The notes: generated by a model from the letters alone, not told the origin. A stretch of DNA of 64,000 bases from JAKACA01 sp050010115 (GCA_050010115.1 JBEKLQ010000008.1:1-64000); one strand, 5' to 3'; shown: positions 7,129 through 17,340, numbered from the stretch's first letter. Made by a program: numbers and translations.

Positions 7129-7492
7129 GGGCGAGACCTGTGAGCGGAGGGTCGGCAGAGTTCAGGGGGCGACTTCAGAACGCCCTTGACCTGCTCCCGA
7201 TTCCTGATCCACTTCTTGTGAGACCCAGGGGCTCCCAACCCAACGGAGCCTGCCGCGCTCGAATGCGCTCGACGTGCGCGATCCGTGCGCGAAGGGGCGG
7301 CCTCGAACCCGACCCATCGCCGCCCAGCGCCGGCCGACAACTCCGCCGGGTTTGAAATTGAAAGCCGTCCCGTTAGGGGTGCTCACGCTGCCCGGCGGGG
7401 CTGACAGCGGTTCGAGGATGGAATCGCCGAGACGACGCTCGACCGCATCGCAGGTCCCTTCACGTGGCTGCAGGGCCAGTTGCGAGGAGGGA
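7129..7492. other. Intergenic stretch containing repeat copy C
   Basis: There is no supported gene. The stretch separates the PrimPol operon from the convergent Liv transporter operon and holds the third repeat copy at 7350-7383. Confidence 0.5.
7350..7383 (+). repeat. Dispersed repeat, copy C
   Basis: A 34-bp sequence from GTTTGAAATTGAAAG to CCCGTTAGGGGTGCT, the same as copy B apart from one extra A and in the same orientation. It marks the right edge of the accessory island. Confidence 0.8.
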
Positions 7493-8203
7493 TCAGGTCA
7501 CACCTTCCCCCAGATAAGCGGCCCTGACCCGGTCGTCACGAAGCAGGGATGCTGCCGAGTCGGCCATGACGACGGTCCCGACCTCGAGCACGTAGCCGCG
7601 ATCCGCGACTTCCAAGGCCTGAGCCGCGTTCTGCTCGACGAGTAGCACGGTGGTCCCGCTCTCGCGGATGTCGCGGATGATCTCGAAGATCGTCGTTACG
7701 ATCTTGGGAGCGAGACCCATCGACGGTTCGTCGAGGAGGAGTAGCCGGGGGCGGCTCATCAGGGCGCGACCGATAGCGAGCATCTGCTGCTCGCCGCCAG
7801 AGAGCGTGCCGCCGTTCTGCTTGCTCCGCTCGTCAAGGACCGGGAACAGCTCGAAAATCCTGGAGAGATCCGCTTGCAAGGATCCGCGGCGCTGATAGGC
7901 GCCCATCTGGAGGTTCTCCAGCACGCTCATCTCCGGGAAGATTCTCCGACCCTCGGGCACGTGACTGATGCCCAAGGCGACGATCTCGTGCGCCGGCAGT
8001 CCCGTGATCGGCTGGCCATCGAAGTGGATGTTGCCGGCCGTTGGCCGAAGCAAACCTGAGATGGTGCGCAGGGTCGTCGTCTTTCCCGCGCCGTTCGCTC
8101 CGAGCAACGCGACCACTTCCCCCGTCTCGACCGACAGGCTCAGACCCTTCAACGCGCGTATGGCACCGTAGCGGACCTCGATGTCAGACAGCTCCAGGAG
8201 CAT
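7493..8203 (-). CDS. livF: Branched-chain amino-acid ABC transporter, ATP-binding protein LivF
   Basis: The 236-aa ATPase carries Walker A (GANGAGKTT), signature (LSGGEQQ) and Walker B (LLLLDEPSMGL) motifs in the order and spacing of LivF. It drives import of Leu, Ile and Val, or related amides, together with LivG at the membrane domains LivH and LivM. It is the last gene of a five-gene minus-strand operon livK-H-M-G-F; the start lies two bases after the livG stop. The length is normal. Confidence 0.93.
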   Translation of the reverse strand: MLLELSDIEVRYGAIRALKGLSLSVETGEVVALLGANGAGKTTTLRTISGLLRPTAGNIHFDGQPITGLPAHEIVALGISHVPEGRRIFPEMSVLENLQMGAYQRRGSLQADLSRIFELFPVLDERSKQNGGTLSGGEQQMLAIGRALMSRPRLLLLDEPSMGLAPKIVTTIFEIIRDIRESGTTVLLVEQNAAQALEVADRGYVLEVGTVVMADSAASLLRDDRVRAAYLGEGVT

Positions 8204-8205
8204 GG

Positions 8206-9023
<818 letters not shown>

Positions 9024-9027
<4 letters not shown>

Positions 9028-10367
9028 GGCGCCGTTTCCCCCGCGGACATCGCGTCGGCCGTGCCGATCCCGTGCTCGGCGAGGCCGATCTCCCGGCTGC
9101 GCCGTCGGGACGGCAGAACGCCCTGCGGTCGGAAGATCATCATCACGACGAGCAGCCCTCCGAGGTACACGTACAGGTCCTGCTCGTTGTACCAACCGAC
9201 GTTCAGGACTCGGAGGAAGTTCTGGCCCCACTGGATGAAGGCGGCCCCGACCAGTGCGCCGGCGAGCGAACCCTGCCCGCCGAAGACGACGAGGATGAGG
9301 ACGAGGATCGACATCTGGACGCTGAACTCGGTGGGGTCGATGAATCCGATCTTGCTCGCGAACAGAACGCCGGCGAAGCCGGAGGTCGAGGCACCGATGG
9401 CGAACGCCATGATCTTGTACTTGAGTGGGTTGATCCCGCAGGCTGCGGCTGCCACCTCGTCCTCGCGGATCGCGGTCCAGGCGCGGCCCACTCTTGAGTG
9501 CTCCAGCAGGTGGAAGATGACCAGTGCCACTACCACGAAACCGAGCAGTAGGTAGTAATACGGCAGGTTCGCCGTCGCCCCCACGGGCCAGGCATAACGA
9601 ACACCGAACAAGTTGACCGAAAAGTGCCGGATCCCGATGACGCCCTCCGCCCCGCCGGTGACACCCTGCAGATTGGTCGCGACGATCTGGATGATCTCGC
9701 CGAAACCCAGGGTGACGATGGCGAGGTAGTCCCCGCGCAACCGCAGTGTCGGAGTGCCGAGGATGACACCGGTAAGCATGGCCGCGAGAACCGCAAACGG
9801 GATGATAAAGAACGGGTTCAGGTCGAATGGCGGTTGGACCGGCAGGGCGCCGCTCCAGTAGGCGGTCGAGTACGCACCGATCAGGTAGAACGCGATGTAG
9901 CCGAGGTCGAGCAGCCCGGCAAAGCCGACGACGACGTTGAGGCCGAGGGCGAGGAGGACATAGGTCCCGATCTGATCGACCGTTATCTCCTGCCAGGTGC
10001 CGGAGAGGATCTGTGGCAGCAGTACGGCGAGCACGATCAGCAAGAGATACGTGCCGAAGCGGGGGAGCCGACTCTCGAAGAGCCGTCGGCCGACGTCGGC
10101 GACCTCCACGACCTCCGCTCTGATGCGTCCTGACAGGCGGCCCCAAAAGGTCATGAGGGCCCACAGCACCACAGCCGCGATCAGGAATCCGACTACGCGC
10201 GGCCGCAGCCACGATTGGATGACGCCATAGGTGGGGTTGCCCTGGATGCCCTCCGGCCCGGTGACGAGCGCTAAGACGAGCATCCCGAACACGCAGGCGC
10301 CGAGTCGCCGGAAGTCGCGGCTGTCGCGCAGCCGGTTCAGCCGGCTCGGACCCTCGTGGACGCTCAC
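9024..10367 (-). CDS. livM: Branched-chain amino-acid ABC transporter permease LivM
   Basis: The 447-aa permease has an unusually long N-terminus (about 100 residues with three predicted membrane spans) before the conserved LivM core, which begins near YVLLALGLNVVVGFAGL. The cytoplasmic EAA-like coupling loop reads GRAWTAIREDEVAAAACG. A GTG start at 10367 overlaps the livH stop by four bases. It forms the translocation pore with LivH. The tail after FRPQGVLP is a short charged extension. Confidence 0.92.
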
Positions 10368-11290
10368 GCCGACCTGCCCAGCCGTTCGCCGAACAAGCCA
10401 GTGGGTCGGAACATGAGGACGATGACCAGGATGCCGAATGCGACCACGTCGCGCCACGAGGTCGAGATGCAGGCAACCGACAGGTTCTCGACGACACCGA
10501 GCAACAGACCGCCGATCATGGCGCCGCGCACGTTGCCGATGCCGCCGAGGACTGCAGCCGTGAACGCTTTCAAGCCCGGTGTGAAACCGATGGTGAACAC
10601 GGCGCCGACAGGCAGGGCGTACAGGAAGCCAGCTGCGCCGCCGAGCAGGCCGCCGATGACAAAGGTCAGCGAGATCGTCCGGTCGATGTTCACTCCCATC
10701 AGGCTCGCTGTTTCCGCGTCCTGGGCCACGGAGCGGATGCCCTGGCCCAGCCGGGTCTTGGCGACCACCCGGTCGAGCAAGACGAGAAGGACGATGGTGA
10801 CCGCGGCGACGACAAGGTAGTAGGTCTGTACCGGCGCACCAAAGACCGTGAACACCGTGCCGTTGGTGAAGGGCGCCGGGATGTTGATCGCCTGGCGGCC
10901 GAACTCCTTGCCGGCGAGGTTGTAGAGGAAGTAGGAGGCGCCGATGGCGCTGATGAGGAACGCCAGGCGGGGCGCGTTACGGCGGCGCAGCGGGCGGTAG
11001 GCCACCCGCTCGAGGAGGAAGGCCACCGCTCCGCCAGCCGCGGCGGCACCCGCGATCCCGATGGCCACCAGCCACACCGAGGTCAGCCCGCCCGGTTGCC
11101 GCGACCCGATGAGGTTCTGGAGCACGAACAGCCCGCCGAACGCGCCGCTCATGAACACTTCGCTGTGCGCGAAGTTGATGAGGCGAAGCACGCCGTACAC
11201 GAGCGTGTAGCCGAGGGCGATCAGGGCGTAGATGAAGCCGTTCGCGAGACCCTCGATCAACAGGCTCCAGAAGTTCTGGGTGAAGCACAT
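10364..11290 (-). CDS. livH: Branched-chain amino-acid ABC transporter permease LivH
   Basis: A 308-aa polytopic membrane protein of normal LivH length. It begins MCFTQNFWSLLIEGLANG and carries the conserved GYTLVYGVLRLINFAHSE segment and the coupling loop GQGIRSVAQDAETASLMG. It pairs with LivM. It is separated from livK upstream by 74 bases that hold a 9-bp-stem hairpin, a layout that commonly lets the binding-protein message outnumber the membrane components. Confidence 0.93.
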   Translation of the reverse strand: MCFTQNFWSLLIEGLANGFIYALIALGYTLVYGVLRLINFAHSEVFMSGAFGGLFVLQNLIGSRQPGGLTSVWLVAIGIAGAAAAGGAVAFLLERVAYRPLRRRNAPRLAFLISAIGASYFLYNLAGKEFGRQAINIPAPFTNGTVFTVFGAPVQTYYLVVAAVTIVLLVLLDRVVAKTRLGQGIRSVAQDAETASLMGVNIDRTISLTFVIGGLLGGAAGFLYALPVGAVFTIGFTPGLKAFTAAVLGGIGNVRGAMIGGLLLGVVENLSVACISTSWRDVVAFGILVIVLMFRPTGLFGERLGRSA

Positions 11291-11318
11291 GATCCGCGAA
11301 CCTCCGGTCGGCGGTCAT

Positions 11319-11358
11319 GCAATGGCCAGGCGCCCCGTGCGGCTCACCCGGCCATTGC
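11319..11358 (-). terminator. Hairpin between livK and livH (possible attenuator)
   Basis: GCAATGGCC (11319-11327) and GGCCATTGC (11350-11358) form a perfect 9-bp stem with a 22-base GC-rich loop, inside the 74-base gap after the livK stop. There is no U-run, so RNA stabilisation or partial attenuation is more likely than full termination. Confidence 0.5.
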
Positions 11359-11364
11359 GCTGCC

Positions 11365-12603
11365 TTACGCCGGGCCGACTTCGCTGATCGTCCCGCTCGG
11401 CCCCACCTTGTAGACGTACTCGGCAGTGCCGGCGATATCACCATTCGACTTGAACTTGATCGTCTTGGTGAGGCCGACGAAGGTGATGCTCTTCAGGCCT
11501 TGGACGACGCCGGCACGGGTGATCTTGGAGGCACCGTCGGTCGCGGCGAGGCTCTTCAGCGCCTTGATGATCGTGTTCGTCGCATCGTAGGACTCGGCCG
11601 AGTAAGTGCCCACGGCGAACCCGGCCAGGGTCTTGAACTGGGAGATGAAGGCCGAGGCCGGGCCACTCGACGCGAGGGTCTGGCACGGGCAGCTGATCAG
11701 CGTACCGGAGGCCACCGTGGCGCCTGCCCCCGAGACGTAGTGCGGGTCAAGGCTTCCGTCGTCCGAGAAGAGCTGTCCCTTGAAGCCGGCTGAACGCAAC
11801 GCCTTGGCGAAGTCGGCGAACCCGCAGTAGTAGCCGCCGTAGTAGAGCGCCCCGGCGCCGCTGCTGACGACCTTGGTGGCCGACGCTGGGTACTCGGTGA
11901 CGCTACCCGTACCCTCCGAGCACTGGGTTGTCCCCGGCACCTGTTCGCTCGTCACGGTCATGCCGAGGCTCCTCGCCTCACTCGCGAAGGCTGCAGTCAA
12001 CCCGACCGCGTAGGCGCTTGCGTCGTTGACCACGTACACCGACTTGATGTGAAGCGTGTTAGCTATGTACTGCGCGTCAGCAGGCCCCTGTGCATTGTCA
12101 TCGGCCACGACGCGGAAGAAGTTGCTCCACCCCTGGGTCGCCAAGGCGGGGTTCGTCGCCGACGGGGTCACGGTCGCCAGGTTGGCCCCGGAGAACGTCG
12201 GCTCGGCAGCCTTAGTCGCTCCGGAGAAGGCGGGCCCGACGACGGCGATGACCGAGCTGTTGTCGACAAGGCTGGTAGCGACCGACGGAGAGACCGAGGG
12301 CGACCCCTGGTCGTCCTCGCCGAGGAAGTTGAGCTTGAACGGGAGCTTGCCGAACTGGCTGGTGCCCGAATTCGCCTGGTTGATGGCCAGTTCGACGGCG
12401 AACTTCATGTTCAGGCCGAGCTGAGCGTCACCACCTGAGAGCGGACCTTCGTACGCGATCGTGTAGCTGGGTAGCGAGCCCGAACCGCCGGTGGTGCTCG
12501 GGCTTGGGCTCGAACTGCTGCTGCAAGCGGCAAGGCACACGCCCCCTACCACAAGCGGCACCGCGTACCGAACGATCCGTCGAACGATTGCAACACGGAG
12601 CAT
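11365..12603 (-). CDS. livK: Branched-chain amino-acid binding lipoprotein LivK
   Basis: A 412-aa extracytoplasmic substrate-binding protein. The N-terminus has a lipoprotein signal with lipobox LAAC near residue 26, followed by a Ser/Pro linker and a type-1 periplasmic-binding fold (YEGPLSGGDAQLGLNMKFAVE onward, two lobes). It captures the amino acid and delivers it to LivHMGF. The ATG follows a GAGGAGGGGG ribosome site. It is the first gene of the operon; an AT-rich stretch at 12680-12705 upstream probably holds the promoter, though I could not fix the hexamers. Confidence 0.92.
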   Translation of the reverse strand: MLRVAIVRRIVRYAVPLVVGGVCLAACSSSSSPSPSTTGGSGSLPSYTIAYEGPLSGGDAQLGLNMKFAVELAINQANSGTSQFGKLPFKLNFLGEDDQGSPSVSPSVATSLVDNSSVIAVVGPAFSGATKAAEPTFSGANLATVTPSATNPALATQGWSNFFRVVADDNAQGPADAQYIANTLHIKSVYVVNDASAYAVGLTAAFASEARSLGMTVTSEQVPGTTQCSEGTGSVTEYPASATKVVSSGAGALYYGGYYCGFADFAKALRSAGFKGQLFSDDGSLDPHYVSGAGATVASGTLISCPCQTLASSGPASAFISQFKTLAGFAVGTYSAESYDATNTIIKALKSLAATDGASKITRAGVVQGLKSITFVGLTKTIKFKSNGDIAGTAEYVYKVGPSGTISEVGPA

Positions 12604-12810
12604 GGCTGGCCCCCTCCTCGTCTATACCGCCTCGAGTCGGCCCGCACCCTTGACGGAGTTCGATATCTGAGATGCAAGGCACAATATACTTAACCCAGGT
12701 TCAAGGGGCGGGAGTGTCTACCGCTCTGGCAGCTCACCAAGCGTGCTGATGCGTGGCCGAACCGGTTCTCCGTGGTCCTGACGCTCCTGGTTCTCGGGAC
12801 CGTGAGTGAC

Positions 12811-13302
12811 TCAAGTCGCCGCCCTGTCCAGCGAACCCTCCCGTACGTCGGCGGTCTCGGCACCCGTGATGGCAACCAGTTCGGCAAACGTCGTCGGGAA
12901 CACGGCGTGAGGCGTGCCTGCCGCTGCCCAGACCACAGGGTAAGCGGCCAGAGCCTTGTCCAATACCACCCGCAGGGTGGCGGGGTTGCCAATCGGGCTC
13001 ACGCCGCCGATCGGGAAGCCGGTGACGTCCCGCACGCGTGAGGCGTCGGCACGCACCACTCGGGCGGCACCGACATGCTGGCGAAGTCGCTCGGTGTCAA
13101 GACGATCCACCCCTGAGAGGACTGCCAGGACCGGCTCGTCATCAGCCAAGAAGACGAGCGACTTCGCGATCTGACCTATGGCTACACCGATTGCCGCGGC
13201 AGCTTCGGCAGAGGTCCGCGTCGAATCCGGAAGCTCCACGACCTCGGCCTTCGAGCCACTCGAAAGGAGGGCCGCCTGAACACGGGCTGCGTTTTGGTGC
13301 AT
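12811..13302 (-). CDS. YbaK/EbsC-family aminoacyl-tRNA deacylase
   Basis: The 163-aa protein matches the YbaK/ProX fold over its whole length: VVELPDSTRTSAEAAAAIGV near the N-terminus, then IAKSLVFLAD with the conserved Lys that contacts the tRNA end, and GFPIGGVSPIGNP, the family glycine loop. Such proteins hydrolyse mischarged tRNAs (for example Cys-tRNA-Pro or Ala-tRNA-Pro) in the cytoplasm. The exact substrate cannot be told. It lies downstream of the SIGS-repeat gene on the same strand, with about 100 bases between. Confidence 0.85.
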   Translation of the reverse strand: MHQNAARVQAALLSSGSKAEVVELPDSTRTSAEAAAAIGVAIGQIAKSLVFLADDEPVLAVLSGVDRLDTERLRQHVGAARVVRADASRVRDVTGFPIGGVSPIGNPATLRVVLDKALAAYPVVWAAAGTPHAVFPTTFAELVAITGAETADVREGSLDRAAT

Positions 13303-13406
13303 TGGACCGTTCTATCGCCCCAGGCACCGGCTGATGATGGCCACGAGGCCGGGCTCGCGGTGAACCCGCGGACATCACTTCCCGGTACTGGAGGCGCAGC
13401 GAGCTG

Positions 13407-13757
13407 TCAGGTGCGGAGGTCGACCGAGCAGCGCCTCGACGTGCTCGCGATGGTGGGTTTCTGGATCGGCATGCTGCTCTCGGCGTCGCCGGCGCCAGTG
13501 GCACGGCGCACGCCCCTTGGTAATCGGGCTCGCGACTTGTAGGACATCGCCGACCACCGTGACCCTGCGGAGAGTGCAGAGAACAGTGAACCGGCTGAGC
13601 CGATCGAAAACGCCGAAAGAAATGAACCGATTGAACCGATCGAGAATGCGGAGCCGATCGAGCCGATCGACAGAAACGAGCCTTTGGAACCGATTGACAG
13701 CACGGAGTTCTCCGACCACAGCGACCACCGGGAGCTAGACATCTTGCCTGGGCTCAT
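13407..13757 (-). CDS. Ser-Ile-Gly-Ser repeat protein
   Basis: A 116-aa protein whose residues 18-70 are built from a six-residue period: VLSIGSKGSFLSIGSIGS, then AFSIGSIGSFLSAFSIGS, ending ALSAGSRW. Runs of this kind occur in other actinobacterial proteins; the regular Ser-Ile/Ala-Gly-Ser rhythm could build a narrow beta-helix or solenoid. No signal peptide is seen. The start sits 23 bases after the stop of the secreted glycosidase-like gene, so the two may be co-transcribed; the gap holds GAGAAT and ATTCTC as a small inverted repeat. The ribosome site is weak. The opposite strand also stays open as a Glu-Pro-Ile repeat but has no start codon. Confidence 0.6.
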   Translation of the reverse strand: MSPGKMSSSRWSLWSENSVLSIGSKGSFLSIGSIGSAFSIGSIGSFLSAFSIGSAGSLFSALSAGSRWSAMSYKSRARLPRGVRRATGAGDAESSMPIQKPTIASTSRRCSVDLRT

Positions 13758-13780
13758 GCGGATGGAGAGAATGCCGATTC

Positions 13781-14986
13781 TCAGTTGACCGTCGAAGCCG
13801 CAATTGTCAGCGCCTTCACGTACTCCGCGTGGTACTTGGCGTAGCCCGGGTACTGCGGATCCAGCGCCAGCAACCAGTCCTGAGGATAGATCTCGAATAT
13901 CTGAGCATGCAGCTCAACCCCTGCCTGAAGCAGCGGTGGCAGCGGTCCGGTCAGCTCCTGAGGGCTCGGCGGATTCGAGTGCAAGGTCCCAGTCGGATCC
14001 GAATTGTGGTACATCTCGAGGTATAGAGGCGTCTTTCCAGCCAATGCGATGTAGGCGGCGCACCAGTTCTCGAACGGACACGGCTCGTGCTGAAGAACTG
14101 CCGTGGCCGACGCCTTGTCCATGCCTTCCATTCCGGCTCCGATGCCAGCACGGACAGCTTTGGGTCCGGTTGAGGCCATGTCGTCGTAGTTGAGGGATAC
14201 CACAAGCTTGTGGGGAGAATGCAAACTTCCCTCGAACGTGAACAAGTCCTGGATGTAGCGAGGCCAGTCGCTTGCGTACCCGACCGCATCCCACTTTTTC
14301 AAGCAAGTCTCGCCGGCAGCGTGAAGTCCCGGAATGAACCCCTCGCCATCAACGGTCACGCCAAATCGCATGTAGGCAATGTGAGCGTCAGACGCAAAGT
14401 GCTCAACCACCGCCTGCATGAAGTGCCCCCAGTTGGACAAGTACGCCGATTGCCAGAACACTGGAACGGGCGGTTCATTCGGGCAGTCCACCATCGTCAC
14501 TTCTGACGCTACGTACGCTGGGGTTGCTTGCTTGTAAGCAAGCCCTTCGCTCGCACCGCTGATGATCAAGCCTATTTCCTTTCCGGCTGCTTCCCAGGGG
14601 GCGATCTCGTTGTCGAGAGCAGCCCAGTCGTATCGCGGCGTGTGGCCCGGACCCATATCGATCGACGACCAATCGACGTAGACATCCGCCCCGCAGAGCA
14701 GCGGGCTCCGCATGGCGTATTGCTCGACGGCGCCTCCTACCTTTCCGAGCTCGAATAGACCGTGAGGCCCCATCGGGCGGGCCACTTTGGAATTCGACCC
14801 GGAACAGGCAATCTGGCCTGTTGTGCGTTGCGAAACCAGTTCGACATTGCTACGGGAGCTGATCTTGATACTCGCGCCAGCCAGCTGCAAGGAGACAGCA
14901 AGGGCCAGCAGTGAACTGGCGGTTGCCACTCGGAGCAAGCGGCGTTTGAGACAGTCGTTAGGTCGGAAGTCTTCGTGGGAGGTCAC
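13781..14986 (-). CDS. Secreted glycoside-hydrolase-like protein (paralogue 1)
   Basis: A 401-aa exported protein. Residues about 17-40 form a signal peptide or anchor helix. From GPHGLFELG (about 73) the pattern is that of a TIM barrel: strands alternate with helices, with YMRFGVTVDGEG (about 206-217) and PLYLEMYHN (about 325-333) providing candidate catalytic acids. It is a clear homologue of the protein at 53964-55205 (shared PHG[LI]F, YMRFG, RY[ND]W, SLHS, QIFE). The family resembles GH42/GH5-like barrels but I cannot name it with confidence. Substrate unknown; extracellular action is likely. Confidence 0.65.
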   Translation of the reverse strand: MTSHEDFRPNDCLKRRLLRVATASSLLALAVSLQLAGASIKISSRSNVELVSQRTTGQIACSGSNSKVARPMGPHGLFELGKVGGAVEQYAMRSPLLCGADVYVDWSSIDMGPGHTPRYDWAALDNEIAPWEAAGKEIGLIISGASEGLAYKQATPAYVASEVTMVDCPNEPPVPVFWQSAYLSNWGHFMQAVVEHFASDAHIAYMRFGVTVDGEGFIPGLHAAGETCLKKWDAVGYASDWPRYIQDLFTFEGSLHSPHKLVVSLNYDDMASTGPKAVRAGIGAGMEGMDKASATAVLQHEPCPFENWCAAYIALAGKTPLYLEMYHNSDPTGTLHSNPPSPQELTGPLPPLLQAGVELHAQIFEIYPQDWLLALDPQYPGYAKYHAEYVKALTIAASTVN

Positions 14987-15438
14987 GTGTGGGTTTCTTC
15001 TGTCGAGGGATGCCAGGTACCCGCGTGAGCAGGTGTGAGCGAACTAGCTGCGCAGCCCGGCAGGATCTCGCCGGGCACGGGGCAGCCGAGGCCGGCACGA
15101 GGAGCAGACCGGATCAGTCGTCAGAAGGCTGCGAGCACCGTAGCGGCCACAAGTCGAGCTCATGGGCAGATTATCGACCGAACGTGCTTCGATCTTGAGG
15201 GATCGGCGAACCAACAACGCTCCCGCCTACAACCTGCCGCCGTCGGAGGCGGTCGGCCCTACGATGCCGATATGACGCTCGGGAGCGTGGCTAGTGGCGC
15301 CTCGAGGACGACCGCGACGATGAGGGCGTGATGACCGCCAGTGGTCTCCCACATCACAGCCAGGTGGTCGGGCGGTGTCGTCGCAACCCAGCTCTCCCTG
15401 CCGCTGGCAGAGCCACCGAAGCCGCCAGGACTGAACGG
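14987..15438. other. Intergenic stretch, nothing identified
   Basis: I see no gene, RNA or repeat in this stretch. It separates two minus-strand genes and should contain the promoter of the glycosidase-like gene. Confidence 0.5.
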
Positions 15439-17340
15439 TCAGCTACCGAGGTAGAGCTCGTCGATCGCCTCGGCGTAGTGCTCGTACACGACGCTTCGCT
15501 TGACCTTCATCGTGGGGGTGAGCTCCCCGGCCTCGGCTGTCAGGTCATGGGCGAGCACCCGGAACTTGCGGATGCTCTCGGCATGTGACCGTTTGGCGTT
15601 GACCTCATCGACGGCCGCTTGGACCTCGACGAGCAGGTCAGGGTCGCCGGCGAGGGCTTCGAGATCGCCCAGCTTGTTGCGCTGCTGCGCCCAGCGAGTC
15701 AGCTCCTCCGGGTCAAGGGTGAGCAGGGCGGCGAGGTACCTGCGGCCTTCTCCGACGACGATTGCCTCGGAGATGAGCGGGTGGTTGCCCAGGTCGCTCT
15801 CGATGCCCTGGGGGGCGACGTTCTTTCCGGCCGCGGTGATAATGAGGTCCTTCTTACGGCCGACGACGCGCAGAGACCCGTCAGCGTCGAAAGCTCCCGT
15901 ATCGCCCGAGTGCATCCAGCCGTCGGCGTCGATCAGCTCGGCCGTTGCCTCGGGGTCGTTGAGGTAGCCGAGGCACACGTTCCCACCCTTGAGGAGGATC
16001 TCATCGTCCTCGGCAACCCGGACGCTCATCCCGGGCAGGGCGGTTCCGACGGTGCCGATCCGGTTGTGATCGGCCCGGGTCGCGGTCGTCGGCCCGCAAC
16101 CCTCGGTCTGGCCGTACAGCTGGAGCAGCGGCAGCCCCAGAGCGTGGAACCAGCGGATGAGGTCAGGGTGGGTGGGCGCCGCGGCGACGACCAGGACGTG
16201 GGCGCGGTCGAGGCCGAGCTGTTGGCGGATCGTTGCCCCAAGCGTCCGGTCCAGAGTCTCGTAGAGAGCGAGCGTCGTCCTTTTCAGCGGCGTGCCGTTC
16301 TCCCGGGCGGCCACATTGCGCAGGCCGAGGGCGATGTAACGCTCCACCGCAGCCCGAACGGGAGGCGCCTGGCTCCGCACGTGGTCCTCGATACCCTCGC
16401 GCAGCTTCTCCCACACGCGGGGAACAGCCAGGAACACGGTGGGCCGACACGCTGGGAGGTCCTCGGCGACCGTAGCGAGGCTGCGGGCGAACCAGGTCTC
16501 GCCGGTCACACCTATCGGTGTGAAGTCGCTCATCATGCGCTCGGCGATGTGGCTGAGCGGCAGGTACGACAGGAGGCGGTCACCCTCGCCGATGCCGTAG
16601 ACCGGGGTGACGCTGCGCAGCGTCCACATGATGTTCCCGTGGCTGATCATGGTCCCTTTGGGCGGGCCGGTTGTGCCGCTCGTGTAGACGATCGTGGCGA
16701 GGTCCTCGGGCCGCACCTGAAGAGCCCGCTCGTCTACAGCGTCGGGATCGCGACTCAGCCGGTCAGCGCCCACGGTCCGGAGATCGTTGAAGCCCACGAC
16801 GAACGCGTCGCCGGTCCGCCAGGCACCATCCGCGAGCACCACCCGCTCGAGGGCGGGCAACTGGTCGCGAACCTCGACGAGCTTGCCCAGCTGGGCGTGG
16901 CTGTCCACGAAGCACACCCGGACCTCGGCGTGGCGGAGGATGTAGGCGACCTGGCTTGATGAGCTCGTCGGGTAGACAGGCACCGTCACGCTCCCGTTGA
17001 AGAGCGTCCCAAGGTCCGCCAGATGCCACTCCACGCGGTTGGCCGACAAGATCGCGACCCGCTGACCGGGGTCGACGCCGAGCTCGGCCAAGCCAGCGGC
17101 GATCTGTCGGGCCGCCAGTAGGTAGTCGGCCCACGTGAGGACCTCCCACTCCGCCGAGGTCGGATGATCGCCCGGACAGTGCCGCATCGCCGGGCGGTCC
17201 GGGTGCCGCCGCCCATTCGCGATCAACGCGTGGACGATCGTGGCGCCCTGGCGGGCCGGTACCCCGACTGATCTCTTCTCAGTGCCCGCAGGATCCCTCC
17301 GGTTGTGTCGAACGGTCATCACACTCATGGGCCCAATCAT
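15439..17340 (-). CDS. Long-chain fatty-acid--CoA ligase (AMP-forming)
   Basis: The 633-aa protein is an ANL-superfamily acyl-CoA synthetase of the FadD15/long-chain type. The AMP-binding motif reads YTSGTTGPPKGTMISH, then LPLSHIAERM, LYGQTEGCGPTT (A5), DGWMHSGDTGAFDADG and GRKKDLIITAAGKNVAP (A8/A10 region). It activates fatty acids to acyl-AMP and then acyl-CoA for beta-oxidation or lipid synthesis. Several Met codons near the start (ATG 17340, and two within eight codons) make the exact N-terminus uncertain. It follows the KAS III gene on the same strand, about 110 bases downstream. Confidence 0.9.
   Translation of the reverse strand: MIGPMSVMTVRHNRRDPAGTEKRSVGVPARQGATIVHALIANGRRHPDRPAMRHCPGDHPTSAEWEVLTWADYLLAARQIAAGLAELGVDPGQRVAILSANRVEWHLADLGTLFNGSVTVPVYPTSSSSQVAYILRHAEVRVCFVDSHAQLGKLVEVRDQLPALERVVLADGAWRTGDAFVVGFNDLRTVGADRLSRDPDAVDERALQVRPEDLATIVYTSGTTGPPKGTMISHGNIMWTLRSVTPVYGIGEGDRLLSYLPLSHIAERMMSDFTPIGVTGETWFARSLATVAEDLPACRPTVFLAVPRVWEKLREGIEDHVRSQAPPVRAAVERYIALGLRNVAARENGTPLKRTTLALYETLDRTLGATIRQQLGLDRAHVLVVAAAPTHPDLIRWFHALGLPLLQLYGQTEGCGPTTATRADHNRIGTVGTALPGMSVRVAEDDEILLKGGNVCLGYLNDPEATAELIDADGWMHSGDTGAFDADGSLRVVGRKKDLIITAAGKNVAPQGIESDLGNHPLISEAIVVGEGRRYLAALLTLDPEELTRWAQQRNKLGDLEALAGDPDLLVEVQAAVDEVNAKRSHAESIRKFRVLAHDLTAEAGELTPTMKVKRSVVYEHYAEAIDELYLGS

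Noticed and set aside
13543..13789. Plus-strand Glu-Pro-Ile repeat frame opposite the SIGS-repeat gene
   Set aside because: It has no start codon after the stop at 13540-13542; the minus strand has a start and a family pattern.
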